A stretch of 64,000 bases of DNA from Smittium mucronatum (GCA_001953115.1 LSSL01000092.1:1-64000); one strand, 5' to 3'. Numbered from the stretch's first letter, positions 39,101 through 48,936 are shown. Notes: generated from the letters alone by a model not told the origin. Made by a program: numbers and translations.

Positions 39101-39649
39101 CAACATTACAGGGACATCTCGTGAATCCAGACTAGACTGAGAAGCATTGTAATATTTATTCCAAACATCCTTGTAATCTGAATCAATAGAAGCCCTTATA
39201 ACAGAATCAAGAGGTTCGAAGTAGAAAGACAGCCAAGTTTTTTCGGCATGTTTAGCATCTATAGCTACCCTTAAACCTACATAATCCTTGCCGTTTCTTT
39301 TTCCTTTAAATCTCCATAAGAAAGATTTTTTGGGTTTAGTTTGGTTGAGATCGTCTATATTGAGGGATAATGGGATCCCAGGGGACTTGGAATCAGTAAC
39401 ATTTGAAAGTTGATTATGGGAAGAACTAGAAGAATCCGGATTGTTAGAACCTTCCCGTCCTGAGATTCTCCAAATGAGATTTTTTAAACTTAGATTTTGC
39501 CTCTGTACTTTTGGGAAATTTTGAATGTTTCTCAGAAGCTGATGTGAGTAGATAAATTGATGTCGGGTATTAAGGAGACCGGCAGTGGAGGGGCTGGCTA
39601 AGCATTTTTGGTGTATGCGATTTGGACTTTTTATATATAGCCTGAACAT
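36158..39649 (-). CDS. Large PPR-like mitochondrial protein
   Basis: An uninterrupted 1163-residue frame starting at the first ATG. The N-terminus (MFRLYIKSPNRIHQKC and on) is rich in Arg, Ser and Asn and poor in acidic residues, as in mitochondrial targeting sequences. A Ser-rich stretch follows near 75-80. The C-terminal third carries helical-pair repeats that look pentatricopeptide-like: about 770-800 (IMNAYSRLGKPETSISIF), about 870-920 (ILTASYVELNKLKEPLRLLE then YATLLKGFGKAKN) and about 983-1030 (LIGAYANCGNFRDSLQTWEL). Acidic low-complexity segments lie near 845-865. Fungal proteins of this type usually bind mitochondrial RNA to aid processing, stability, translation or complex assembly. 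I cannot assign the exact orthologue. The gene diverges from BipA, 1.6 kb away. Confidence 0.8.
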   Translation of the reverse strand: MFRLYIKSPNRIHQKCLASPSTAGLLNTRHQFIYSHQLLRNIQNFPKVQRQNLSLKNLIWRISGREGSNNPDSSSSSHNQLSNVTDSKSPGIPLSLNIDDLNQTKPKKSFLWRFKGKRNGKDYVGLRVAIDAKHAEKTWLSFYFEPLDSVIRASIDSDYKDVWNKYYNASQSSLDSRDVPVMLKGYKNIEKVFFEILDTFAKEIESEISRNLAEKNINNILQREIPVFNEYWGYRINFVFNELLSVRTFCKNIGLDLSSLPKNDTTSPLLARNHFQTILQVLFSSIIKSRDNNSSFNLDELLNISRQKNLLDASDSNSNNISTQSISHNISSLESIQNTSSTLPRAYFNVLYLYGSHFDLNASHLNNLLTACLIFNDLQLTFETLNHFLKLKLDFNSLINNNSTSDSSLKDRKSTSEDDLSSKSFSLLTENLKKATLQNPFISLKVKPTPLTFVLISKISTQLFVSDPKNTGLGLKSLEILRSSYILYRNMCKFDDSFYKDSSTVFSSLDNVLVINPESYGPLGIVPEMEILIGLFTIHSNLGQVPEALNFYESFKVFLSNNYQSISESSQESRASTQEFDVPSTTAHYFNMALKSVCNSDMDWLSKIIFTDLKQYNLTPNSETFSLYFSYLAKLSYSERLQGLREFLIFIDTTYDLHSKKSHQIVIDIISSLSEIQYFSSIDNSRTSLDFNTHSENLLDDKDLGSIEMVVINFYLKFVSHDSFSHQNLKVAINGLVQFICVSDDLKYLNKFHNIILENQRMKSALTIKDSVLIMNAYSRLGKPETSISIFQSILASPDVSNNNKRLKFGLYTAAMLAYFKASQYIQVIEIWNDLSKDSEDLKESLESDEDDMENSSDLSSDFDLKDFHQTTFDILTASYVELNKLKEPLRLLEKMRAAKIQATSFIYATLLKGFGKAKNREGISLVCALANMDRNLAQDSQLVDSIMFPGRPIENYSAMQICKNDEQDLTTIASTNLLGSNYYCELIGAYANCGNFRDSLQTWELMKMYKIKPTSESVSVLIDICGFTERSTFSEERTLQPINSKLDLEFSSRNLVSYIPDMADPNSGKMLNLHLLGTLVDELVTDGGITLTPSHLKSIFEVLVRARLYDEAVEFLEENPLYSSELKISSGEYLEDSIHKFAENLLNLVGEPANNLIEKVKV

Positions 39650-39757
39650 ACTTGCGGTATATATGGATATTTTAACCTCAGACCTGAATGGCTTTAAAGG
39701 TCAGGTATAAATTCATGACTGTATTATTTCTGATCAAAACACAGCGCTAAAAAAACA

Positions 39758-40181
39758 TCAATTAGCCAACGGAACGTGCTTGGCCAAACTAGCCATAGAT
39801 CGTAGGAGATTTCTCACAGAGATGTTTTCTAGCATATCTATTCGATGTACTGGATGGATCAAAATAGACAGTATTGATAGACCAATAATAAAACATAAAA
39901 TAGCAGCCTTGAAGCTCATAGGCATACCAAATACGGATATAACCAAGGAACCAAATACAAATAAAGAATCAATTTTAAAGTCCGGCCTTTTGCAACGCAA
40001 CGGCTAAGAAGTTACTAGGGCTTATTTCATCTCGTATCTTTATTGTAAGATAGATCGGGTTAATTGGCCTATAGACTATTCCAGGCCCAAAAAACATAGT
40101 GATTCCTTTTCTTTTGTTCCTGAGAGATTCCATAAACAATAAAATTCTGCGATACAAGAAAAAAGAGATCCCATAAATCAT
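39758..40181 (-). pseudogene. Frame-broken gene for a small membrane protein
   Basis: Two overlapping open frames on the - strand look like one protein. The first (40181-39975, start ATG) contains MFFGPGIVYRPINPIYL and IRDEISPSNFLAVALQKAG. The second (open from about 40002 to 39758) contains KIDSLFVFGSLVIS and a second hydrophobic stretch FKAAILCFIIGLSILSILI, ending HVPLAN. They overlap by about 26 bp, so one single-base indel or a tiny missed intron would separate them. Only a 12-bp GT...AG interval is available at the junction, too short to splice. Composition is gene-like and non-repetitive. The joined product would have two membrane segments and about 145 residues. I do not recognise the family. 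It could be a pseudogene, a sequencing error or a gene with an unusual intron. Confidence 0.4.
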
Positions 40182-40402
40182 ATTCAGTTTCTTTTTAGTT
40201 GATCTATAATTTCCTATTTAAGGACACATAAAACTAATCCAACTGCTGTTATTCGTTTAAAATTAAATATGCTTAGCTACCACTAATGAGCCAATGTGCT
40301 ATTGTCTTTGAAAGAAGCAAAGAATCAATCAAGAAAGAAAAAAATACATAATTGCTATAAAGCCATGAAAAATGTTTTGGTTAGACTAATTAGCTGTTGC
40401 TC

Positions 40403-40557
40403 TTAACCCTTTCCTGGCCCAAATTTGTGCCTCACCCCTATCTGTGTATATCTACAATTATAATTAGTCCATATTAATGATCAACCCAATGGTATACAAA
40501 TAACATTATGCGAAAAATGAAAGCCATTTTTTGTACCATTGCCCCTGAAAGGGTTAA
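40403..40557 (+). mobile_element. TTAA-type MITE (piggyBac-like), copy B
   Basis: The best-preserved copy, 155 bp. It has a perfect 11-bp inverted repeat including the target: TTAACCCTTTC at 40403-40413 and GAAAGGGTTAA at 40547-40557. TTAA as target duplication plus inverted repeats beginning CCC is the hallmark of piggyBac transposition. It has no coding capacity. It sits between the divergent PPR and BipA genes and could carry or disturb regulatory sequence there. Confidence 0.75.
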
Positions 40558-41226
40558 AGGCGAATATTCAGCAGAGTTTGATTTGTGGATCAGAGTAAGG
40601 ACGGAAGATCAGGCCATTTATTTCGAGTGTATAGCAGATCGGAGACGTTTCGGCGACTGAGCGCACTCCAAATCACTCCAGACAGCAAAACTCTGCATTA
40701 TAAATTAAGATATCCAAACCATCATTTTTTAATAATGTTCGCTATAGTGTGCCAATAGGCTGAGATTGAGGACATTTCTATTAGGCGTTTATACATATCT
40801 TGGAAACAGAAAAAAAAAGAATCCACTAAACGATGGAATACCTTTTCTAAAGCTCTTGTCTCGGCCAGTTAAAATCGATATTGAATACACCATGTATCCA
40901 TAAAATATGATAGGCTAAGATTATCCTATAATGCCCAATGAGTTTAGATAAATCAAATCTAAAAAAAAATTTTGTGAATAATTCAAACTTTACCTTTTTA
41001 TTAGCTTTTATGCTTCAGAGCCAGAAATTTGGTTAATTATCGCTATCAAGATAAGTTGCTGGCCCTGGCATCCATTTAATCTTCTCGCTCGACCAAAGAC
41101 ACTTCCTCCTCGACCGTCACTTCTCCGTCTCAACAACATTTTAAATGAAACCTTAGACTAATCAGCAAATATAATAGCCTGTCAATATATATATTCAACC
41201 CTTCAGCCGCATTTTTTTCCCCAGAA
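40558..41226 (+). promoter_or_regulatory. Upstream region of BipA with TATA-like run
   Basis: A TATATATAT run at about 41186-41194, some 35 bp before the BipA start codon, could act as a TATA element. Farther up, a 9-bp inverted pair (GCAGAGTTT at 40571-40579, AAACTCTGC at 40688-40696) surrounds a less AT-rich segment with a 34-codon open run, which may be another short mobile or gene relic. No conserved regulator site was recognised. Confidence 0.35.
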
Positions 41227-43673
41227 ATGAGCTCGGTCGTTTTTAAAAGTAATATTGGAGCTCTATGTGCTAGGAGATATCCCTTGATACTTTCTCAACC
41301 TTCCAAAATACTACTCTCCGCCAAGATAAGATCCTTTTCTAGAATTAGTGCTAATCAGCTTTCCAATAATTGCAGTCGTGTAAATGTTAATTCTTTTACG
41401 AGATTGCACTCCCCAGCCCTTCCTCTAGCCCAAAAGTTTTATTCATCTTCTTCTGCTCCATATACCATCAAGAACATAAGAAATGTTGGAATAATAGCTC
41501 ACGTAGATCACGGCAAAACAACTATGGTTGATGCTCTGCTTAAACAAGCTGGTCTTCTATCCAACTCTGCAAACTCAAAAGATACTTTAGTTATGGACTC
41601 TAATGAGCTAGAAAAAGAGCGTGGTATGACTATTCTCAGTAAAGTCACTTCATTTATGTACAAAGACCACAGAATAAACATCGTCGATACTCCGGGTCAC
41701 GCTGATTTTGGTGGTGAAGTAGAGAGAATTCTATCAATGGTTGATGGTGTAGTGTTGGTTACAGGTACTTTAAATTTTTATTTCCTCTATTATTCTACAT
41801 CTCTACTTTAAATTTGATTTCGATTTGCTGCTATATTTTCCCATATTAGAATAAGTTTATTCTCATCATTCTATTTTGAATAGCATTCTTATTTACTTTT
41901 CTCAATTTCAATTTCTGACTTGAAACCCATACCTTTCCTTACATAGATGCAACAGAGGGTCCTATGGCTCAGACTAAATTTGTCCTAACCAAAGCCTTGC
42001 AATATAACTTATGTCCCATAGTCGTCCTTAACAAAATTGACCGTGAAACCTCCCGTCCTGATGAAGTCGACTCAGAGCTACTTGAACTGTTTATGGCTCT
42101 TGATGCCTCTGATAAACAGATGGACTATCCCCTCTTATATGCTTCTGCTAAACAAGGCTGGTCTACTGATAGCCTTGAATCTGCAAACCAGCTCATCAAA
42201 AACCCTCCCAGTACCCCCCATATGGAACCTTTGCTTAACAAAATCATCGATTTTGTACCCCATCCAATGAAGGGAAACCCTGATTTTAACCCCGAAAGTA
42301 ACCAATTTAAAATGTTGGTAACTCAAATAGAGCCCAACTCATACTTGGGAAGGTGCTACCTCGGTCGGATTGAAAGTGGAAAGATAAAGGTTGGTGATCC
42401 CATTAAATCTTTGACCCCTCCTATCGAAGAAGCAGTGTCAACTCCCCCTGTTTCTGAAGTTGGCCGTGTTACAAAAATCATGTTGCGGAGAGGTCTTGAG
42501 GTTGAAGAAATAGAGCAAGCCATTGCTGGGGATATTGTCCTCCTCAGTGGCCTCAAAACCGCTAGTATTAACTACACAATCTGTTCAAATGACGTGACTG
42601 AACCCTTACCAGTAAGTTTCACTATCACTTGTTTTATTTTTTTATCTTTTATCTGGTTCCCTCAAATAAGGATTTTTGTATATTTATTCTTATTTTTTCC
42701 CTCCATTTTCTAGTTTGTCCCTATAGACCCTCCGACTGTTTCAATGAGTTTTGGTGTCAACGACTCGCCCTTGGCCGGGAAAGAAGGTTCAATGTTGACT
42801 TCGACTGTTATTAGAGATAGATTACTGAGAGAAGCCGAGACAAACATCGCTCTTCAGATTGTGCAAAGTGGTTCTTCCGATTCGTTCGAAGTGCGTGGTA
42901 GAGGAGAATTGCAGTTGAGTATCCTCATTGAAACAATGAGGAGAGAAGGATTCGAGCTATCTGTCAGTCCTCCACGAGTCCTTTTGCGCAAAGATCCTGA
43001 CGACCCTCATGGTAAGAAAATACAGGAACCCATTGAGGAGGCCGTAATCGATGTAGACTCAGACATGGCTGGTGTTGTCATCGAAAAACTGACTAAGCGA
43101 AAGGCCGAAATGAAGAAATATCTTGATGTTGCTGATAAGGCTCGTCTTATATTCCACATTCCAACAAGAGGTTTGCTGGGATACCAGAGCGAGCTGAAAA
43201 ATGACACTAGGGGAACCGGTGCTCTCACTCATTCTTTCCTCAGCTACGAGGAATATAAGGGCCCCATAGAAAAGGCTAGAAAAGGATCTCTTGTAGCTAC
43301 TGGGTCTGTAGGTGCATGCACTACTTATGCCCTTAATTTGATTGAACCAAGAGGCAAATTGTTTATAAAACCCGGAGATGTAGTGTATCCTGGTATGATA
43401 GTTGGTGAGTACAACAAAGATCAAGGCGACTTGGAGGTTAACCCCACAAAAGCTAAACAGCTAACTAATATTAGAACTGTTCACAAAGATGAGAGGGCCC
43501 AGCTCACTCCTGTCCAACAGTGGACTTTGGAAGAGGCCATTTCTTACGTAAACCCAGGCGAGAAGATCGAAGTAACTCCAACCAAAATCAGACTTAGAAA
43601 ACAAGAACTTGATCCCACAAGAAGAAAGCAGCTCTCTAGAAGAAGCTCAAGCGACTTGGAATATTTACAATAG
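41227..43673 (+). CDS. BipA/TypA translational GTPase, mitochondrial type
   Basis: BipA/TypA is a ribosome-binding GTPase of the EF-G family, known from bacteria and plastids. Exons 41227-41764, 41947-42611 and 42714-43673 join in frame (introns 182 and 102 bp) to 720 residues, about 110 more than bacterial BipA. The extra part is mostly an 80-residue Arg/Ser-rich N-terminus without acidic clusters, typical of mitochondrial targeting. GTPase motifs are AHVDHGKTT (91-99), ERGMTI (131-136), DTPGHADF (154-161) and NKID (208-211), then ASAKQGW. Downstream are the family-specific [19 protein letters not shown] (exon 3 start), [18 protein letters not shown] and the BipA-type C-terminal segment ([14 protein letters not shown]; basic end with [11 protein letters not shown]). 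All GTPase residues appear intact. It converges with the FAD oxidoreductase gene. Confidence 0.92.
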
Positions 43674-43899
43674 ATTTACCCTTTTAAAAAAAGTATTTTC
43701 ATGCAGTGGAATTTCTATTGACCATCCACTATTGAATAAACTTTGGAAAATTAAACTTTTTTGTTTGTGAAAAAAAATAATTAAAAAGGCAGGATGGTAG
43801 GCTTTTAACTGGATATAAAAAATTAGATAATAAAGAAAGTGATTTTGTTTTTTTAATAGCTGTGAGTAAATAACAGGACTAGAAGGACCATTATAGAGT

Positions 43900-45659
43900 T
43901 TACAATTTGGATTTTGGTGGAGGGAAAATAGTTCTCTCGTCCCAACCGACAGTATTCTTACTGGACATTCTCTGGGGAGTTACGATGAAAGATCTAGGAA
44001 GGTTATAGTCCCAATCATCGATATCATTCTCGCCATTGGTAGCCCAAGATGTCGGATCAATGTTTAATTCAGGATTTGTGTTAAATCTAGCCAAACCTAA
44101 AAGCCGTGAAGGGTTCGGATTCTGAAGAGATTTTCTGGATTTGATTTCAGCTTCGGACATATATTTTTCGCAAACCCTACGGGCAACTTCACGGCCGCAT
44201 CTGAAACAGCGAGGCATTCCATGTGCAGACAAGCCCACAAGGACCCACTGGCCGTCAACTGGGTTGGCTTTGGAGTCGTATAATTGACCAACATATGGAG
44301 CATCATCATCAGAGAATCCCATAATACCAGTCCACTCTCTAACATCGTAATAAGACTGGGGCATATAGTCCATTGATCTGAAGACCCTGTTTCTCAGCGA
44401 ATGACGAAGGGCTTTGCTGAGTTTAGGGTTGATCTCAGAGTCGTTAGGATTATCAACCTCGAGAGATTCTGAAGAGGTTCTAAAGCCACCAAAAATCATT
44501 CTACCATTAGGATAGTCCCTCTGCATAGCATATTCCAAACCCCCGCGCATACTAAGTCCAAATGGCCATAGCTTGGGGCTGAACTTTGGGGAAGTAGATA
44601 TGATCTGGGCGCGGACGGGGAAGACTCGCTCTCTCATCTGGGTCAAAAGATGAGATGCGTAGGCATTAGTTGCATGTATGACGTCTCGAGAAAGCACTTT
44701 TTCACCAGCTTCTGTTTCTACACACCATATTTTATCCGATGCACGAACGCTATTGGGTTCACTAGCAAGTGAAGATATTTCTTGAGCAGTTGCCTCTCGG
44801 ACCTTGACAACGGGAGAGTAAGTATAGAATTTTAGGCCATTTTCGATAGATTTTTTAATCAAATGCCAAACAATTCTAGCAGGGTACATCTGGCCACTGG
44901 GGATTTTGATAGCGCCTACGTATTCGTCGGTACCTAATTCCTGGAAATCAAGAAAACCGAAAGCAATCATTCATTAAAAAAAAACTTGAATAATCTAGAA
45001 ATATGAGGATATTTTTCGTATATAAAAAAAAAAAATAGAGTGAAAAAATATTTTTTTGGAATCGAGATGCTCACCTTTAGCATATCTTCTTTGGTTAGCA
45101 CGTGTTGGCGAGATATCCCCCATTTATTGGCCTCCTCAAGCTCCTTTAAGGCATGGGCATAATCTTCCTCTGTTTCATAAACCTCGACATTCCCAGCGGC
45201 CCTAAATTCACAATTTATACCTTCGTTTTTGACAAAACTTTCAAGCTCATTCATGCCCATTTGTTCAAATACTCGAACGGCAGCAGCTTCCATTGCCCTT
45301 CCGGGGTATACTTTAGAATCTATAAAGAAGCCTCTGTGATTATCGGGGATGATATGACCTCCATTGCGGCCAGTAGCGCCGCCACAGGCCTCCCTTGCTT
45401 CTAACATAATAACACTGGGTTTATGATTTATTACATCGCGTTGAGAAGTCGCATGGGTGGAGTTGGGCAATTTAGTGTTTTCATCAACTAGAAGATGATA
45501 AGCTATTGAGGAGCCTGAAAGCCCAGAGCCGATAATAACAATATCGGAATATTTGGGGATTTCAGGTGAGGATCTAAAAGTTTTTAATGGATTTTCATCT
45601 AACCAAACGGAACGAGAGGGGTTTTTAGAAGGAAGTCCTGGATCTTTAAAACTCAACAT
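43900..45659 (-). CDS. Peroxisomal FAD-dependent oxidoreductase (DAO family)
   Basis: A two-exon gene: exon 1 45659-45075, a 134-bp GT-AG intron, exon 2 44940-43900. The joined frame gives 541 residues. The Rossmann motif DIVIIGSGLSGSSIAYHLL (39-57) with GxGxxG binds the FAD ADP moiety. LEARE (86-90) ends the second strand, and ACGGATGRNGGH (91-102) is typical of the GATGRNGGH subgroup of D-amino-acid-oxidase-fold enzymes. A late GLSAHGMPRCFRCGREVA matches the C-terminal FAD-contact segment. The protein ends in Ser-Lys-Leu, a canonical PTS1 signal, so import into peroxisomes is expected. Such enzymes oxidise amines or amino acids and release H2O2. The substrate cannot be read from the sequence. 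Before splicing was considered, the exon 2 frame could also start at an in-intron ATG (44970), but exon 1 carries the essential FAD motif. Confidence 0.9.
44941..45074 (-). other. Intron of the FAD oxidoreductase gene
   Basis: On the - strand the donor is AAG|GTGAGC and the acceptor TTTCCAG|GAA, phase 0. A long T run precedes the acceptor. Removing it joins the EDMLK and ELGTDEYVGA segments in one frame. Confidence 0.85.
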
Positions 45660-46790
45660 GCTATATTCCTATTTTCGTCGGTATCTTCTATAACAGTGCT
45701 TTATGAATCGAAGAGACACTTGACATCAACAATATTTTAGACCGAAAAAAGACCCATTAAGAACTATGCCTGTTATATATCATCTCTGGCTCTTTCCCCT
45801 AATGGTTTTCTATTGGTCAAAGAGATTTTATAAGCATTTCAGATTGCGCTGTGTATTTATTACTTAAAACTACCCCTAGTTTTGTTTCTAAATCGAAAAA
45901 CAGCTGATAGTCGATCCGAAATTGATGTCAGGCACAAATGTGCCTGAAAACCTTTTCCTATTCACTGCTTTCTAATCCATTTATTCATTGGTTTTATTCA
46001 ATTAGCCGATTAATCAAATAAAATTCTGACCCCTAATCCTGAGCTCTTATTCCTCTGCGGAACCATTTTGTTCCATTTCACAACTACTAACCAATAAAAT
46101 TCTCTGGAAAAAACGGCTAGCTAATAGATTACTGTGCCTCTAAATGGTTGGCTGTTAAATCTTGATGAAATAAATTGATCCCGATAATTTGTAGCTAAAA
46201 ATTTAGCATCGGCTGATTTATGCCAAAAAAATTATCCATATTTTTTAATGGCTTATCCTCCATCTTACAAATCAAAACTACATGATGCTCATTCGATACC
46301 ATAACGTCGAATTATATTTATCTAATAGAAAATTACAAACGGTGACTTTTTTTTTAATTTTTCGTTTAATTTTATTCGCAGATAACATTGGTGTTGTTAT
46401 CGAATCTTTCTGTTTTCCCACCCAAAAAAATAGTCTATAGTCGCTCTTACTCTATATTTACAAATCAATTGCCGAAAATCGCTATTATAGCTATCGATTA
46501 GGTCATTTTCCTGTTTTCTCTTACTATTAGTAGGCTAATGAAAACTAGAGATTTTATTGAATTTATCGCGCATAAAGAAATAAATCGCCAAAAGGTATTC
46601 TTTTATACAGCTATTCATAAATAATCGATCAAAAAAAAAATTGGAGTAAGGAATTTTTCGATAGTGTAAATTACTGGGAAAAAATAACATAAGTTTTGAA
46701 ATAACACGTTTTGTTTTGGATTAAATTTTCTGTTACTTTTTCGAATTTCCATTAAGATTTACCACCCAGTTATTAATTTATTATCGAATA
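45660..46790. other. Intergenic DNA, promoter side of the FAD gene
   Basis: Upstream of the FAD oxidoreductase start. Stop-rich in all frames. I recognise no repeat or regulatory motif with confidence. Confidence 0.5.
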
Positions 46791-46800
46791 ATTTAAATAA
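46791..46800. repeat. 10-bp target-site duplication, left (MULE)
   Basis: ATTTAAATAA here is repeated exactly at 49445-49454, right against the two inverted-repeat ends of the element. Mutator-like elements make 8-11 bp duplications. The sequence is simple, so the exact position against both termini is what makes it persuasive. Confidence 0.75.
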
Positions 46801-46895
46801 GGTTAAAACTATTTATACACAAAAGTACGTGAAAGTACACAAAATTAGGCAGGTATAAACAAAATTTGCTCTTATACACAAATTATTTTTCTTGG
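46801..46895 (+). repeat. Left terminal inverted repeat of the MULE
   Basis: It starts GGTTAAAACTATTTATACAC and ends about 95 bp in. It pairs with the right terminus at 49355-49444. Confidence 0.8.
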
Positions 46896-47039
46896 CTAAA
46901 TTTTATTTTTAGTCATTAAGTTTTCATACTCAAAAAAAACTACCTCTTATTTAACGGCTTTATTTATTTTATTTTGAAATTTAAAATATGCACTATTAAA
47001 GTGATAAAGTACCGGCACGTTTAAATTTACATAATTTAT

Positions 47040-48790
47040 ATTTTATTTATAAAAAAGTTAACAAAAATGCAAGTAGATTGGAAACATATTGATAATTTTG
47101 AAATTTTTGGGTCGGAAAGTCTCCTTAGCATATGGATAATAAGATCCAGTAGTACTCTTAAATACTGCTTTCAGACTGTATATTAGTGCATAGATTGGTC
47201 CAATTCGGGCTGCACTGAGAGAATCAGGCTTGGTACCTCAAATAATAATGCCTCAGTTTACTACAGAGCATATGAGCACTCAGAAGATTGTAAAAATATG
47301 AGCTCGAAACTTGATTATAAGAAAAAAAAATAGATTTGTATAAAAATGCATCCACAAGGCCATGGGATTTTCAGAAAAGGCTGAAAACAGAAGGAATCGG
47401 ACCATCCCCTAAGATATATGATATTATTTCAAATAATCAAAGGTGGAAAGGTGGAAATCACAATAGCAAAATGGCTATACAAAATTTAGAAGTTTTCATA
47501 AAAAGTATACAATATGGGAAAGATGGGTCATTTATAAGTTTTTAAGATATAAAAAAAGATATTTTATTAACTTCGAGAAAATTTTAAATTTTGTACCTTT
47601 GGCTTTTTTCTGTTTTTGTTTTTAAAATTTCATTTTAAAATTTTGTTTTAAAATATTTTAATATGAAGTCAAAATTCTTATAATCTCAAATAAGCTTGAT
47701 TAAAGTACTTAAAAATATGAAAATATCTACATCGATGCCACATATAGGCTAATTTATATTTGATACCCTATTGTGGTGGTTTTTTTCACCGATTTAAATA
47801 AGAATCTCTACATATTAGCGATAGCTATAGTTTATAATAAAGATACGAAAAGTCACTTTTGGATTTTTGGATGCAATTAAAGAAGTACCATCCATTTTTG
47901 GGTTTGGTTTTTGATCCTTAATGCTTAATATCCATCTCGGAATCTCAAATAACAAAGGAAGTACTTATGCTTAATCTAAAAGGGAAAATGTTTAATTGTT
48001 GAGCGCATTTTTATAGAAATATTCAGAAGATAGTTAGATCTTCTCCCAAAGAATTTAAGAAAAGCTTTCTTAGTGAAATAAAAATTTTACAAATGTCAAA
48101 TTACACAAAAAAAATTAATTATTTGCTTCAAATGTTAAAAAAGAAGTGATCTGAGTTCGGTGAAATGGATAATACCATTATAAAGCTCAAAAAAATTTTC
48201 ATAAAAAAAATTCTGAATGGCACTAAGGTGCATATTTATTTGGTCTATTTCAAAAAATGCTTCATAGAGTTTAAACATTACTATAAAAAGCAGCTATATG
48301 AACTGGAAAAATCTCAAAATAAAAGAATCTGTTAAAATAAGCTTAGATATATTATATGATGTAGGTATAAATTTAAATTGCAATCTCACAAAGCCGGTAT
48401 ATGATACAAATAATATTGTATCGTCAGGCGCAGAAATTTACTGGAATTGATTTTGGAATTATCTTGACGAAAATAAAATTATATGTTGTGATGAATGACT
48501 GAATGTAATTTTCATCGGTGCTTACCTAGAGAACGAATAGGATAATTCTCGCCTTTCATTATGGGAGCTAAATGATCACAGAATTGGGTTATCAATATTG
48601 ATAATTAACCGGGAAATAAATTAAGGATATAAATATTCTGAAATTGCATCGATTATTCGAAGCGCAGAAAGAGCAGAGATGTTTACCTGTATTTTTTAGA
48701 AAAAACATTGTTTGGGAATATTCAATATGAATTTGTTAAAGCCAAAATCTCGCAGGGGAAACCCAAAGATTATTTCAAAAAATATATCAC
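47040..48790 (+). pseudogene. MULE transposase relic with FLYWCH-like finger
   Basis: The + strand reads, across stops and frameshifts, a Cys/His-rich N-terminal region at about 47150-47300 (YCFQTVY, GCTERIRLGTS, EHSEDC) like FLYWCH/WRKY-type fingers of MULE transposases. The DDE core follows: IDATYRL with DATY at 47734-47745, then FFTDLNKNLYILAIAIVYN and FWIFGC. A C(W)AHFYRN segment is at 47997-48014 with the Trp codon changed to TGA. More C-terminal parts run to about 48.79 kb. The residue order matches MULE transposases well. At least a dozen stops make it inactive. Confidence 0.8.
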
Positions 48791-48902
48791 CGGGTAAATT
48801 AAATGTTTATTTACATCAGTAAAAGAATAATTTAATTAAATAAACTTTATAAAAATTTATATAAAATATTACTATTTATAAAATAAAAAAAAATTATTAT
48901 TA

Positions 48903-48904
<2 letters not shown>

Positions 48905-48934
<30 letters not shown>
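48905..48934. repeat. (AC)n microsatellite
   Basis: About 15 uninterrupted AC dinucleotides, inside the MULE. It is the longest clean dinucleotide run of this type in the window. Confidence 0.95.

Positions 48935-48936
<2 letters not shown>

Noticed and set aside
39780..40007. 75-codon open frame on the + strand over the broken small gene
   Set aside because: The opposite strand gives better membrane segments and composition. This looks like its shadow.
43007..43424. Open frames antisense to BipA exon 3
   Set aside because: Shadows of a well-supported exon with clear family motifs.
45153..45404. Open frame antisense to FAD oxidoreductase exon 1
   Set aside because: Shadow of an exon with clear FAD-binding motifs.
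48905..48934. (AC)n run considered as a regulatory or telomere-like repeat
   Set aside because: A plain microsatellite inside the MULE with no telomeric motif.
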